From positions 35,356,994 through 35,420,993 of the forward strand of contig OZ026515.1 of the NCBI GenBank assembly GCA_964019695.1: a stretch of 64,000 nucleotides of DNA, read 5' to 3'. Below are positions 35,301-50,300 of the stretch, piece by piece. Source of the DNA: Loripinus fragilis (Eukaryota > Mollusca > Bivalvia > Lucinida > Lucinidae). The notes beneath the pieces were generated by a model. The model saw only the letters and a list, made by a program, of their open reading frames with translations. It searched no databases and was not told the DNA's origin. Numbering within the stretch: position 1 is the first letter of the stretch; each line of letters begins with the position of its first letter. Both the position numbers and the translations under genes were made by a program.

Positions 35301-38300
35301 GGGTCAGATCCAGTCCTTGAAACTAAAATCCTGTTTAATATGTTTCATATCTAACTTTCTTCTGCCTGCATGCAGAATTACACGAAAAATATGGACAACT
35401 AATTTAGTTATTGCGAAATTCAAATATTTGACCTTTGACCGAGGCTAGCTAAGGGATCAGGGGGGTGGGGTAAAAGTTTTGACACTGTCATTTTATCAAC
35501 AGGCACTGGGTAATCATTATCTATACCGGGAATGTGGCAGATATAATAGCTTTGGAGAAATAGAAAGTTCATCTCAGGAAAACAAAACATAGCTTTTGCA
35601 TTATAATTGCCTTTTCTAACTAAGCCAAGGGCAATAACTCATTGGCAAATGGTAATGGGTAGAATTTGACGAAACTTATATGATATCCACTGTCCATGGT
35701 ACTAACCATTATTATCAAGATTGTATCAAATCTGACCAATAGGTACCTAGATATGAGTCTTGACAAAACGATCTACAGAATGGGAGACACCAAAACTCTA
35801 TCCCTCTGACTTCGTCAAGAGATAATAAGAGGGAACTTACTTATCAGAGTTCCAATTATTAAGTTTTTACTATATTGTTTGGCATTTTTTTGACTGAATG
35901 TTCTGAATAAATAATAGGAGCGGTGACATGAGATTTCCAACAACGTGGTATGTGCGACCAGCAAAGCCTCAGATCAGCCTGCTCATACACAGTCTGATCA
36001 GAGCCTTTGCTAGTCGCTTGAATATTCTACGATTGTTAAGCTACAGACCGAACAGCACTTGGAGTTTCTAAGCTTAAAAGGAGGCTGTGAAGGCTCACCT
36101 GAGTCTACACTTGTCAAAAGGCCACATTGTTGGAAATCACATGTCACGGCTCAATTATATAATGGCTAAAGCCTAAAACAGCTAGGTTTAATTACTAACC
36201 TTTGTTAGCTTGAAACGCTACCAAATATACACATGTAGCAACTACTGCAACTTTGACAACAGTCTTCAAATTCACAAATGGCAGTTTTCTGACAACCATG
36301 GCACCAAACTTTTTAATAGACTTAATTACTGAAGTCTCTTCTGAAAAAGAAGACAATAATATTTTTTGTGTGATCTGTACAGGTCTGTTTACATAATTGC
36401 AAGAATGATATGGTTTTTGTTAAAATGTACAGTTCAGTTCCTTTATGACACTATATTTGGGGTCCATGAGAAGGGGCCATGCTATAGGCGAATTATGTTT
36501 TATTATATGACGTTGCCTCTGGGATTGATATAACGCCATGCATCAATTGGTTTACAGATTTTGATAATGTTGTGTATTGACGCCTGTAATAACATAGCAT
36601 ATATACATGGCAAAATCTTTGCGTTTTCACACACAAAAAAGGTGATTTTTCACAGTAGTTTTAGGGTGATACGTGTATGATATTCATGCTCCTGTATTAT
36701 TGAATTTATTAAACTTGTGAAAAAGCAATAAATGTGAGGCTCGCTTAATAAATTTAAGATCCTCCATATAAAGGAACAATTTTACAAAGGAATTATAGGA
36801 AAATGACTATTTCATAGTACAATTTTACAAAGGAATTATAGGAAAATGACTATTTCATAGTCATTTTCCTATAATTCCTTTGTGAAATTCCATAGTAAAA
36901 AACAATTTGGGAGCCACAACATGACTGTGTTATATCCCTATCCGTGTTATAACAAGGTGTGCTATAAAGGGACTGCACTGTATGATCGTACTGCAACATA
37001 TACAATTAACACAGGTCTGATTTCATTGTTTTGTTTCAGCTGACAACATAAGTGTCAAATTAACTGTTTGCATGGGAAATTTTTCAGTTTTTGTGGTCTA
37101 CTATTTTTTTTCAAATTTAACTTTCTCAAAATATTCTTTCAGGAATATCATCAGATTTTCAAATTGTTAGGATCCAGATCAAGCCTTACATTTTGTGTTG
37201 TATTGTTTGATCTGGGTCCAAACTCTTTGCAGGCAACACTAGCAGGAAAAGATTTGAAAAATACCCATGTCCTTTTCAGCAAATAGATATGCCATACACA
37301 TCTTTTTTACGGCCAGTTGCTGCTGCCATTTTTGACGTCGGTGGACAATAATTGTTGCTGTTGTTGATATGGTGAGCCTTGCCAACCCCTAATGTTCTGA
37401 TGGTGCTTGTAAATCTTATCCTCACAATTAGATTTATAAGAATATTCTGAATCTAGAAGTCTTAATTTAAGTGCAAAACTCCTTAAACAATGTTATAAAT
37501 ACATGTATCACAAACTCCATTAAATGATGATCTTCAAGGGCCCACAAACTGTTAAGGAGGTTAAATATTTTACTTGTTTGGAAAAGTTCAGACAAAGGAA
37601 ATAGTGGTTCATAATGTATTTCTTATCAACATGATCAACATTTACTGTTCATCTAGCATATGGACAACATTCACAATCATGACTATTACATGTATTCTTT
37701 TTTTTTTTCATTGGTGGACAATAGTACAGCACTGTTTTAACCCATATATATGTAAGCCTAGCAGCCGTTTTGTGGGACATCGGCAAACAGTGCAAAACCA
37801 GATCAGATGCCGCAAAATGCAGCCTCTGATCAGGTTCTCTACTGTTTGTAAACAGAAGTTTGTTTTAAAATTTGAATAAAATGAAAAATACCACCCAACA
37901 ACCCTAAAATTGGAAATGGACTCATTCAATTAATGGGAAAATACATTTGGAATAAATGGGTTAAAAAAAGTGAACTATAAATTTGAAAATGTTATGCACA
38001 AAGTGTGCTTATTTGGTTGAATAGGGTAATACATTTTCATATACTGCAGGGGTGCGGAAATAGCAAAATTTTATGCTTGCCCAGGGACAAGTAAAATGTT
38101 CATAATGCACTTGTCCGAAGAAAATCTTACTTGTCCCAAAGTGTGGATAATGCACAAGCAACTTAGTTCTGCCCTAACTGTGCTGTTACCAAATGTAAAC
38201 TTTTTCAAAACAGTATGAAATCAGATATAAACTCAGTTGAAAACAGTGTAGATCGAGATCAGCTGGCTTCTGAAGAAGCCAGCTGATCAGGATTCACACT

Positions 38301-41300
38301 GTTTTCCAAACAACATGTAAGTTTAAATAATTAATCCACTTCACAGTACAATATTGAATTACCTTTATTTATACTTTCCTAGGACAAGTAAATATAAAAT
38401 TCTTAGTTGTCCTGAATGAAATGGGCCTTGACATGAGAAAACCTGTCATCGGGGGTTTGCGAACAACACAGGCGCAGACCAGCCTGCGCATCGGCGCAGT
38501 CTGCTCAGCGCCTTTGTTATTCGCTTTTTGAAAAGTATCATATGTAAACTTGCTACAGGTGAAATTTCAATTTTCTAGCTAGTCTCTGTAGCTGAGGAGA
38601 ATGGTTTAAAACTCCCTTTGTCGGAAAAACCGAAGACAGGTTTTGTCGCTACGAGGCCCAAATGGGACCAGGTTGGACAAGTGGGGCATGGTATCTCCAC
38701 AGCCCTGTATACTGTACCCAGGGCTGTGGAAATACCATGCCCAACTTGTCCGACCAGATCCCACAGGACAAGTCGAAAATTTCTATTTACTTGTCCTGGA
38801 CAAGTACAATGTATAAAGTTAATACAACTCTGTATTTTATATTTTGATTAATAATTACTAGCTCACATCTTGCATTGAAAACAGTGTGGATCCTGATCAG
38901 CTGGCTTTTTCCGAAGCCAGCTCATCTGGATCTACACTGTTTTCAAGAGAAGCCAGCCGATCAGGATCCATACTGTTTACAAGAGTTGATATATATCTGG
39001 TTTCATAGTGTTTGAAAGAATAATTTGCTTAGGAACTGAAAGGTATTAGCTAGTTTTTTTTTCTTTCGGACAAGTAAAATTTTCTATGGACAAGTACATT
39101 TTGGCTTTTTACTTGCCCCTGGACAAGTAGAAAATTTTACTATTTCCACAACCCTGCTGTACCAATGTCTTACCTTCATTAGCTATTAATTCTTCTTCCT
39201 CTTCTCTTAATCTTTCAGCAGAACTGCCCTTGCTGTTAGCATTTGGTCCTTTCAGTGTGTTGGTGTCCCTCATAATTGTCTCTATCATATCAGTATTTAA
39301 ATGTGTATAAGATGTCAGAAACTGTGTGGCAACAGAGTACTGTCCTTGTGGTACTAAAACATGAGTGACATATAATACAGCAACATCCACATATCCATAT
39401 TTTGATGTATTGTCCACACTTTTTAACCATATGCTGGCTATTGCAAAACACTTGGGGTACTCCTTTACTTTAGCGTGTAGTAAAATGCTGAAAAAAAGAA
39501 AATTGAATCAGAGAGACACAAAATACCTAAGACATGACTTAGAAATATTCATAATTTTTCATGCTCACTCAAAACACAAGACATTTAAATTTGAGAAATG
39601 AGAGATCAACTAAAAAAAACAATAACTTTCGGCAAACTGAAATCTGGGAACTTTATGCATAGACTATAAGGATAGGTTCAGAAAAAGCTTCAGATACTCC
39701 CATTCTCAAAAGAACTTTCTCTGTTCACTTACACATAATATGGAAAAAGATGAAGTTTATAATAGACCAAAACATGAGGATAAATGTGCTTACACATTTT
39801 AACAGGACTCTCACACCCTTTTTTGGGAATGGGGCCGGGGCCTACGGAATTGGGGAAATTAGCGGCTTTTTGACTAAAATTGGGAAATTTGACATCGTCC
39901 TTATGTATGACGTTTCCATTACTAGATTGATTCCAATAATTAAACTTACCTTATTGTACTATGAGAAAAAGGAGAGAAAGAAGCAAGTGTGATTGTATTC
40001 TATAATTCTGTGAAATTGTAAATATGTAACAATATGTTCTGTATTTGTATTATATGAAATAAAGATGGAGAACAAAAAAAAATTTTTTTTTGCCAAATTG
40101 GGAATTTTTTGTCTGGAATTGGGGAAAAACATACTTTTTGGCATTGGGAATGGGGCTGAATTTCGGCCCCAAAATCAGGTGATCGAGAGCCCTGTTTAAG
40201 AATGACTTTACATATATGTGATCAGGAACATTTTCACATTTTGTTTGGGGGAGCGAAACCATTTGTGCAATTTTGGTGGAGAGCTGTATAGGAAACATTC
40301 CTGTGAATGTTTAAAATTTGGACCAGAGATTCAGGAGAGATGTTGTTTAAAGAAAAGGTTTACGCACAATGAACGATGGACGCCAGACAAAGACTGATCA
40401 CAATAGGTCGTCTCAAGCTAAATATGTGCCTGGCTTCCATACGAAAGGACAAAATGGCAAACAACTTGAAAAAAGGAAGATAGACTTATGGTTCTTGTGC
40501 ACAAAGCTAACACTACACATTATTCCTATGTATCTATGAAATATATATTATACTCAGGACTTTAGTTAAGAGAGTGTAACGAAAATTTAATTTTCTTATT
40601 TCTCAACCAAAACATATGTTGTGGGTACTCAAAAGAACTGTCTCAATGAGACGGTTCTTTTGAGCACCCAAAACACATGTTAAAACTGATGGGTAAGAAA
40701 AAAATTACATTTTTATACTAAAATTTGTGTTTATCTAAACCTGTGATACTAAAATAGGAATTGAATATTTTGACAGGTAAGGAGAAGGTTCATATTTAGT
40801 TGTCCTATCATCTGATATTAGTAGTACATGTACCAATAACTTGGTACATTTTGTCCATAAGAAAATGCTTAATGTTCATCAAAATAACTTAATAAGTTAA
40901 TAATTATTGAGCCATGCCAGTGCATGAGATTTCCAACAATTTGGTATGTGTACAGCCTTTGCTAGTTGCTTGAGTATTCTATGATTGTAAAGCTACTGAC
41001 TGAACATCATTTGGAGTTTCTAAGCTTAGAAGTAGACTGCAAAGGCTTGTCTGAGTCTACACTTGTCATAATATCAAATTGTTGGAAATCTCATGCCGAG
41101 GCCATAAAGATCTAAACAACTCTGAGGAGCTATTTCAGGTTTTTGGTTTGAACTGCTATCAATTATAAACATAATACATATGAGCCACGATCTGTGAAAA
41201 CCTGCCTTAATGACATTTAGGACTTTTTATGTAAAAATCATTTGAAAAACACCAAAAAATAAGAAATTTGACATGTTCCAATATTGTCTTAAAACCTATT

Positions 41301-44300
41301 CAGATGGATAGTAGAATAAAATTGGCAATTATTTCTGATTAAATTTCTTTGTTTTCATGCCATATGTTTCCATGGCAACAACTCTACTGTAGCAACTGTC
41401 AGAATTTTTAAAGTATGGTCAGTCGTTTTCAGATCATGCAAACTTAAGGCAAAAATGAATCAGTGTCAACTTTTCTGCGAATTCTATTGCACACATGCTA
41501 AGGATAACAAAAAAGTAGGTTAGCAAGTAATAGCATGTTTTTCGTGCACCCGACAAACCCGCAAATCAGAAAGTTAACTTTGACGTCATTAGTAACGTCA
41601 TGACGTTTCTGACGTTGCGTGTTAAAGTTAAGACAGTGTATAGTTTCAAAAGACCATATTTCCATAAATAATGGAGATAACTTCATAAAATTTGCAGGAT
41701 AAATTCTTTACACTTCAAAAATTAAGTGTGTACAATTAACTCAAATTTGACGACTTTGTCATTAAGGCTGGTTTTCACAGATTGTGGCTCATATATATGT
41801 ATGTGCAAACACTGTAGGTTCTTGTCAGATCACATTGATGAGCAGCCTCATTTGAGCAGTTGCTGGTTAATGGAACTTACATAAGAGCTGGCTCAATTTG
41901 ATTTATTACCTCTTTGCCTACTAGGTAATTTTGCAGACTTTTTTGTCGTCGGCTGATTTTTCAAAACAGAGATCTCACTAGGATTTTGAAAACAGGGGAC
42001 TCAAAGCCCTCTTTGCCAAAAAATGTGAGTCCCACCGTACAAAAGTATACATGTATAGCCTCCTTCAAAAAATAGGAGTCCCAGCACCAAAAATGGGAGA
42101 TGAGGAATGCAAATCAGCAGTAAGTTGGAGCTTGGTCAAAATCCACATTTTTGAAATATTCTTTCATGAATACCATCAGAGTGTCAAACATTTTGGATCC
42201 AGATCAGGCCCGACGTTTTGTCGGGCCTGATCTGGTTCCAAAGTGTTTGCAAAATTCTTTGTTTTATTTGATTCTTTACGTCCCATCAACAATCTTTCAG
42301 TTAAACAGGGACGGGTCTTCCAGGGTTGAACCAGTGCTAAGCTAGGATAAATGTGTCTTGCTCAAGGACCACAACGCAGTGACGCCGGTGAGGGTGTTTG
42401 CAAAAATTATGAGCAAATGACACTAGTACTAAGATAAAGAGTTAAACAAATTGACTCAAATCTCACCACAGTCTGATAACAGCACTTGGACATCCTTCTA
42501 TTCCACTGTAAACATTTTGTATGTATGGTAATACGTCCTGCCAGCTGTTTAACTCTGCAAAGGCTTGAATGCACAACAAACATAGGCTTTCAATGGTTTC
42601 TTGTGCACTGTAAAATATAGAGAATAACAGAACTAGTAAAATACAGTATGGTAAATGTTCTAAAATTTAGAACACTTTTCTTCCTATGTTCGCAAATAAA
42701 ATGTTGGTTATCAGGACTGGAAGTCACAAAATTATTGTCTGAATAGCAAACAGGGATGACCCTGATCAGACTGCTTCAGTCTGGTCTGGGTCTGCACTAT
42801 TTGTCACATGGATAACCCTCATCAGACTGCTTCTTCAGAAGCAGTCTGCTTCTGATCTGAGTCTGCACTGTTTGTCTATGCCTTTTTGGCAGGCAACTAG
42901 TGTTCAAAATTTTAGGACATTTACCTTACACAAAAATATGATAATTATTGAATACATCAAATTGAGAAATAGGAAGCTTTTTAAAATGGCAGTGGCTCCT
43001 GGCTTAAGATCAGTATCACTACCCTCCCATAAAATTTGTTTTTCATTTGTTTCTCATTGTAGTGATTTTGTGGCAAGGGTACCAATAGGGATATGATTCT
43101 GCTGTCAGTTGCAATGTTTCGATAAGGTCACAGAAACTAGCAGCAAAGTTTTGCATACTTTTTAAAACTTCTGTGGTGAAGGATTTCTCTGCAATAAAAA
43201 CCTAGTGGTAAAAGCACAATTATCTTGCAGCAGGATTTTCTTTCGCTACATGTAAGAGTGTGACCATGTTTTTATGCTCACCTTTTGGCTAAAATTCAAA
43301 ATTTTCAAACTTTAAATAGTAAGGCATTGTCTAAGCAGTGCAGAGAGCTCTCACTAGGATTTTGAAAACAGGAGTCCTAGAGCCCTCTTTGCCAAAATGT
43401 GGGAGTCCCACCATATAAAAGAATATGGCCTCCTTCAAAAATTCAAAAAATAGGAGTCCCAGCATCAAAAAGGGGAGTTCATGACTGCAAATCACCAGTT
43501 AGTGAGAGCTCTGGTGCACGTCTCTTGGGCCTAGGATAAGGCATGAGAAAAAATGTCAAATCCTTGCTTGAAGCCCCAACAGTAATGTGCTTTATGGTTT
43601 GTACCTCCGGCTGGACTGCCGCAAGTTGACAATTAGCTCAAACTCATCATAACCCATGTAGCTCAGCAACATAGGCTTGCCGAAAGAACTATACTACTTA
43701 GTTTCAATAGTTTGTGAATTGGGAACTGGGGCTTATCATAGTACTTTCAATTTGAGCCCTGGGTTTACATTGACATTATATCATGCCTAAATATATGTTA
43801 TTACTATAAATATTATTGGTTCAAATGGTAATCAGGTGAGGGATTAATGGCCACGGTGGCCCTCTTGTTTAATAAAGAATATTGCAGATTGAAAAGGATG
43901 TCATGGGATTAAAACACAGTAATTGGTATATAATTTTTTAAAAGAATTCACAATAGATATATTTATTAAGATTAAATATAAATTTTCAAGACTCATTTGT
44001 CATATTCAAACTCAAAACCTTGAGCTTAAAATGTCATTTAAATGCAGTTTCCTAAGGCCAAATAAAAAAAATCCAGTGTTTAGGGTAACTCGACCCTACC
44101 TAAATTTACTGGTGTCAGAAACATTGAAATTTTTTCAGGTTTTCTGAAAAAATATATAATTTTATAATTTTCATAAAATTATATTTTTTACCTGAAAAAA
44201 AAATAATTCAAAAAAAATATGTGTGCCTACCCTAGGCCAAATAAAAAAATAAGTGTGTTTCGGGCAACAGATCTGAAAATTTTAGGTAGGGTATGCACAC

Positions 44301-47300
44301 ATATTTGTTTTCCGGAAAAAAATATAATTTTATGCATTTTGTAAGGTATTTCGCCTTATAAATGCATTAAATAAAAATCCCAGAAAACCTGAAAAAAATT
44401 CTAGGTTTCAACAGTAAATTTAGGAAGGGTCGGGTAACACAGGTATTTTTTTATTCGGCCCTACCTAAAATTTTCAGACCTGTTACCAGAAACTTTTTAG
44501 ACCCGTTGCCCTAAACACACTTATTTTTTTTACTTGGCCTACGTAAATATTGGGTTGCTTGGCTCATTTGACATTATATGGAATTTCAACTTTACTACTA
44601 TCTTTGATAAAAATCACATGGTCAAACTTATAATCATATGGCCAATAAGCCAGAATGAAAGCAATAATTTAAACATTGTAAAAGTCCATTGCTTTCTCAG
44701 GAAGCGAATTATGTTCACATGAAAAAAATATTGACTTTTTTTTATTTTGCAAATTTGTACCTCCAGATATGGATCAGATATGTACCCATCCAAAGTCTTA
44801 GATAGAAATCTTGTAAGTACTTAACAAGGTTTTTATCTGAAATTATTCTGGTAGGATTATCAAAAACAAAAATAGTACATGTAGTAGATACTTAAATTTT
44901 TATTTACCCGATATGACTGTGTATTTCCAAAGGCAGGGACTAGGGATATAGATCCATACACCTAGCCTTCCATGCAAGGCAAACAGATCCGTATTCCCAG
45001 CACTTTACTAGTATAGTAGCCAGGATACAGGTATGGTTATTACAAGTTCTGACCAATTCTTGCAGGTTTAACTGTTCTCTTATTAAACAATTAAGTGATT
45101 TTATTTTGCCTATTTTACAGCAGAATACAGGCTGCTTCCCTATCCGAAAAGGCCTGTATTTTCCCAATTTTGGAGATTTTTTTCCCAATCTGAGGATTTT
45201 ATTGGGATAAATTCAAAAGGCACAGGTTGTATCCGCAAAAAGGCAATAAAATCACAGAGCTGTATTAGCTGGCTTTTTACAGGGAAGCATAATTACGTTT
45301 GGATAATGTTGCCAAGTTAAGCAATGGAGAGTTATGTTAGTAGCTGGATGGGTGATCCAGGGATTGGAGTAGGGGCGACTTAAGGTAGTTTGCACTCATG
45401 GCCAGTACCATCATTTACAATATTATTTTGCAAAATATGTCAAATCTCACTATTCTGAGGTCACGTCCCTAGTTTTTTCTATATTTTTCATTAGCGGAAA
45501 AATATATAGAGGATATTTACTTTTTTGAGGTGAATACCAAATATATTTCATCGAGTAAGGTGAAAAAATCAGTATTTTTCACGAGTGTGCAGCACGAGTG
45601 AAAAGCTGATATTTTCACCACACGAGATGAAATATATTTGCTATTTGCCAAAAAAAAAGTAAATTTTCTTTTTGTACTCAACGGAAATACATAAAGCACA
45701 ACCTAACTCTTTCCTTGGTCGTTTCTCGTTCGATTTGATTTTTACAGTGTGTTTATTGGGTATAACATAAGAAAATGGCTTAGAATCATATTTTAACAAA
45801 AGAAATGTAAGAAATCAGCATTTAAAGAAAGTCTATTGAGTGTGCCTTAGGGTAGGCGTCACATGCAAACTGGCGCTACGCCAGGTCAAACAGTGACGTC
45901 ATTATGTTTGATATTTACGTCACAACATGCGTAGCATTATTTCTGACAAATATCCTTCACTTTAAACCTTTTGATAAAAAATCCCAGTCCCAAAATTGCC
46001 AAGAAAGCCTTGTTTTGTTACAGTGAAAATATAAATCGTATCAGTCACTAGTGAAAAAACGATATTTTTTCAATGTAGCGAAATACCAATTTTACTCACA
46101 TTTGATATGCATTGAATTCACTGCTCATGATAAAATAAATAATAGACACCGTCTCACAGAACAATTAAGACTCACCAGGTCATCACATAATTCCCAGCAC
46201 TGCAGGCCCCAGACATATAGTGACGTCCTGAAGTATTCTTATTTCCACAGGGCTATTCCCCATTGGAGTAGTCTGTCTCCAACTGTGGTCGCAGCTGATC
46301 TAGACCACAGAGGAGTTCAGGGCCCTTGTTTAAATGACTCAGCCAGAGGTTTTGTTTTTTTTTAACCAAAATTTAACACTCACCTCTGACAATGATCAGA
46401 TATTGATTGCCAGAGTAAAGATAGAAATAAAAAAAAAAGATATAATAGGAAAATTCTGAAATTTCCCCACAGAAATTGGCATGACTTCAGAGCACCCGGA
46501 TAGCTCAGCTGGTTGGTGGTGTGTGAATAGAGAGGTTGCAGATGACATCACACACCTTGAGTAATCTTTCTTGCTGGAGACAACCAACAATGTTTTCTAC
46601 TCTATCGTTATGTACTTTGATCATATTTTTTTCCCTTTATCCCTCGGTAAACTAAGATGAAACCTTAATTATTCAATTTCTAAAACCCTCATAATTAAAC
46701 ATATTGAAGTTCCATTTCTCAGACTATTTTTTTATCACTGCGTAATCATCTGATAAAAATGATTAAAATTGTGTACATACGGTAAATCTTGTATTAGTTC
46801 GTACAGTAAAAAATAATTATTTTTCTCCGTGTACGAACTAATAAAAATTATTTTTCTGAGAAACGGCACTGTACGAACTAATAAAATGAAATTCTGAAGA
46901 TCGATAAAACGAGGCCAAAACATGCGAAATTTGCCAAAGAGGGAGGAATCTCTGTGTATCCTTTTAGCCTAATCACAGATTGGATGTCTGATTAGTATTT
47001 TCAATCAAACTAACATTCTTAATAGCATTGTGAAAGATTGAAAATAAACAACCAAACATAAAAGTCGCGATAATCACCTACTGTGCCGTTTCAACCAATT
47101 TGTTTTCCGCTAAGACTCAAATGCAACGTGCCATATACCCGACGATATCACCCGTTTATACTTTACGGAAGGGGTGTTTCGTTGTAGTCATACACGTCGG
47201 ACTCGTTCTATGACAATTGTCTTGATTGGAATCACAACACAAAAAATACAACTTCTGTCCTACAACGTAAGGCTGACGTATATCGCAGCTTTCGTTTTGG

Positions 47301-50300
47301 GTCAGCATGTAGATTCTTAGTTTCTTAGAACCCTCGAAAATGCAACACAGAAGTAGACAAGACAATATTTTTATGATCTGTGCGTACATTCAGTCCGACA
47401 GCTTAGACATACGCATGCACTCATTTATTGATGTGCAGTGCGCGTTCCGAATGAAAACTAAAAATGAAAATAAAAGACTTCCAAATGTGAAATATGAACA
47501 ACTGGAACGAATGAGAGTAGTACATTTCTATGAGAGTAGTACAATTTTCTGTCTCCGTATTGTAAACAGACCCACAACTTACGTTTTTGCGAATGCTTAC
47601 TCCATTTTAAGCACCTATATTTCTGCATAGGTTGGTTCGAGTCATCATCGCGACGTCGTATTCCGTTTCTTGTGGCGACTTAACATGCTCAGCTTGCTCG
47701 CACACCCCCTTTCATGTTAGCATTCTAAGATTATGATAACGGCAATCAATGTAGAACCAGATTCCTGCACTTCGTCATCTACGATGGCTTGATCATGGAA
47801 AAGCCATTACACGAGAAAATCTATCTTTTGTGATTTGAGGCCCGGTTACACAAGGTGAAAATCGGATTTCGCAGGGGATATATCATACTGACTCTTTAAC
47901 AGCCAAAAACATAGTTGGGTGCACATGCTAGTCTTTGCACTACTATATCCCGTGTATACCACGCTATCTCGTGTAGCTGGCCCTCCTGAACAGCAGGACC
48001 TATAGATCCGACAGCTCATTTCCGTTTTAGTCGTCGTTGGGTGGTATTTTTCATTTTTATTTAAATTTTGATAGACCATGATTCTGTAGATTAGCAAACA
48101 GTGGCGACCCTGTTCAGACGCCTCAGAATTCTGATCTGGGCCACTGTTTACATGTCGTACAAACAGGACGAACGGCTTAGCTTAATATGTCATGTACATT
48201 TTCTTGTGTCAAGGCCACCACGTGCGACCCTAAACCCTAAAACAACACATGGCCGGAATTGAAGTGAGCGGTCTCTTTGATCTTAAGAGAATCATGCTGT
48301 CTTTGCCTTTGACGCCAGCTGATATAATTAGCAGACGTTTTGTGAATTGACCAGCCCAGCAAATATGTCTGCCAAATAAAATGTGAATTCAAACGGTTTG
48401 AAACTCTGATATTGGCGGAGACAGAGGGGGGCAGGGGGTTCGGACCTCCCCTGGAAAATAATAAGTTGTCCCATTTGTTTCTTAGAAGAAAAACTGGAAT
48501 TGTCTGGATCCGCGCACGCATGTCTGACGGTGGATTTTTATTTATTTAGCTATCATACTTTCTAGAGATAATTGAAAGGACTGCGCAGATGCGCAGGCTG
48601 AACTGCGCCTTTGTTGTTTGCATATGACAAAGTCGAGTTTCTCGCGGAATTGGGTAAAAAAAGCAAGTTGCAATTTAAATTTAGTCATAAACGAGACGCT
48701 TTTTTGAACATTTTTTTTTTCTTATCTGAAAGCAAACAATTGTTGCGGTGTTCATTGGTGTATTGTACACAGCCACCGCCTAACTTTAGACATGCACCTT
48801 CATCTACATTCCTTCTATGTGTACGTGAGCAGTTATGCCCCTGGCAAGACTGTGCGGATGTGCAGGCTCGTCTGAGCCTTCGCTGGTCGTATGTGTGAGA
48901 GGTACCATAATCTCATGAACTGGCTTGTTTCATTGACAGTCGATTGTAAAGCATAATGCAGAGACATGCAAAAATCAATTTATGTCTTGGTTTGTGCGTA
49001 CGTGTGACGATCCACAGGAATCATTTAATGTGTTTAATCTTTTAGCCAGGACCCAGAATACAATTTTATGAGACGCCGCGCTAGGCTCATCAGTGTCGTC
49101 TTTGTTTGATAAAAAGTTCCATCGGATATTTATTTTATTACGCTAATTGCGTGCGCGTTTTGGTGAACTTAGAAAATGATCAAACTCGTTCGCATATTTA
49201 AAGCACAGCTAATTAGTGGGAGTACGTAGATGTCTAGATTTTTTCGGCCTTAGTCTTCATCCACTTCAAAACTTAGAGTTAGTGAGCAGCCAGACCCTGA
49301 CGAGATTGCACAAAAGCACAGGCTTTCCTGAGCCTTCGCTGCATTACATTTGAGATATGGTTTCATCATGCTCGGATCCAGTGATTCAAAAAAAAGATGC
49401 ATGTGCATTGCGTAGAAGTTCTCCATGTCGCACACACGCGTGTGTACGTTCTCTTGATTTAATAGTCGCCAGGAGGAAATAACGCTAAAATAAGCTGTGG
49501 ATTTTGTTCGTACTTGGATTCCCGATTTGAGAATATGACACAGAGAGATCAGAAAGGCTCAATGATCAGTGTCACGTTCACACTCAAGTTAGGACAGTGT
49601 GTGAACACGCGCGTGGTTGTGTACATGTATTTGAATTTTGTCATGACTGGACAAAATATCTCCTATGATGGCGACAAATGCGTGCTGATTTGCATCAGTC
49701 CGACGTTCATTGAACCTAGCGTTTATCAGGGAATAAAAGTTTGGCATGCATCTGGATGCACGTTAGCGACACTGACGATCGCACTGACACAGGCGAAATG
49801 TGGCGTGCTCGACGGAAGGAAAACGAAAGTATCGTAGACAGACACACTGATTAACCAAATGACGGGAAAAAACGGTGTGTACGAACTATTAAAAATTACA
49901 AATTGAAAAATGATCACTGTACGAACTAATATATGACATTTTGAGCTGACGGGTCACAAATAATTTATGGTGTACGAACTATTCGAGTGTACGAACTAAT
50001 ACAATATTTACCGTAACCCTGATTATTGTCTCCAATACGGTGGATCAAGAAAGAATAATCTTACAAAACTTTGGCCTATGCAACCTCTCAATTCAGCTTT
50101 TACCAGCTTGATACCTCTTCAGGGCAGCTTTGAATCTCTCTAGAATCACTAGCAGAAATATTGATTAGTGAAAAAATTATCAAATTGTTCCTGCAATGGT
50201 ATGTACCAATGATTTGACAGTCACCTTGCAGGTTGTGGTGGTTTCATAAGGAAATTTTCCTGGCCGAAGTCGAGAACTGCACTGGCTTTCCTCCACCACT

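Larger units (their letters stand above)
46780..50013. mobile_element. 3.2-kb DNA transposon with TA target site
   Basis: CGGTAAATCTTGTATTAGTT at the left end and its near-exact inverse at the right (AACTAATACAATATTTACCG), each bordered by TA (46778-46779 and 50014-50015), in PEX26 intron 1. Both ends are lined with copies of GTACGAACTAATA. The interior has no frame longer than 107 codons, no DDE/D motif was recognised, and several smaller repeats are embedded (hairpin at 48090-48145, family N piece near 48430-48530, GCGCAG hairpins near 48585, 48850 and 49290). A TA target is typical of Tc1/mariner and related groups. It is probably non-autonomous or decayed. Confidence 0.75.

Noticed and set aside
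43849..43870. Helitron-type 3' end
   Set aside because: A stem followed by CTCTTGTTT is suggestive, but the CTRR end and a 5' TC end were not found.
49050..49105. Minus-strand CTGATGAG inside the 3.2-kb transposon
   Set aside because: No GAAA partner and no closing stems.
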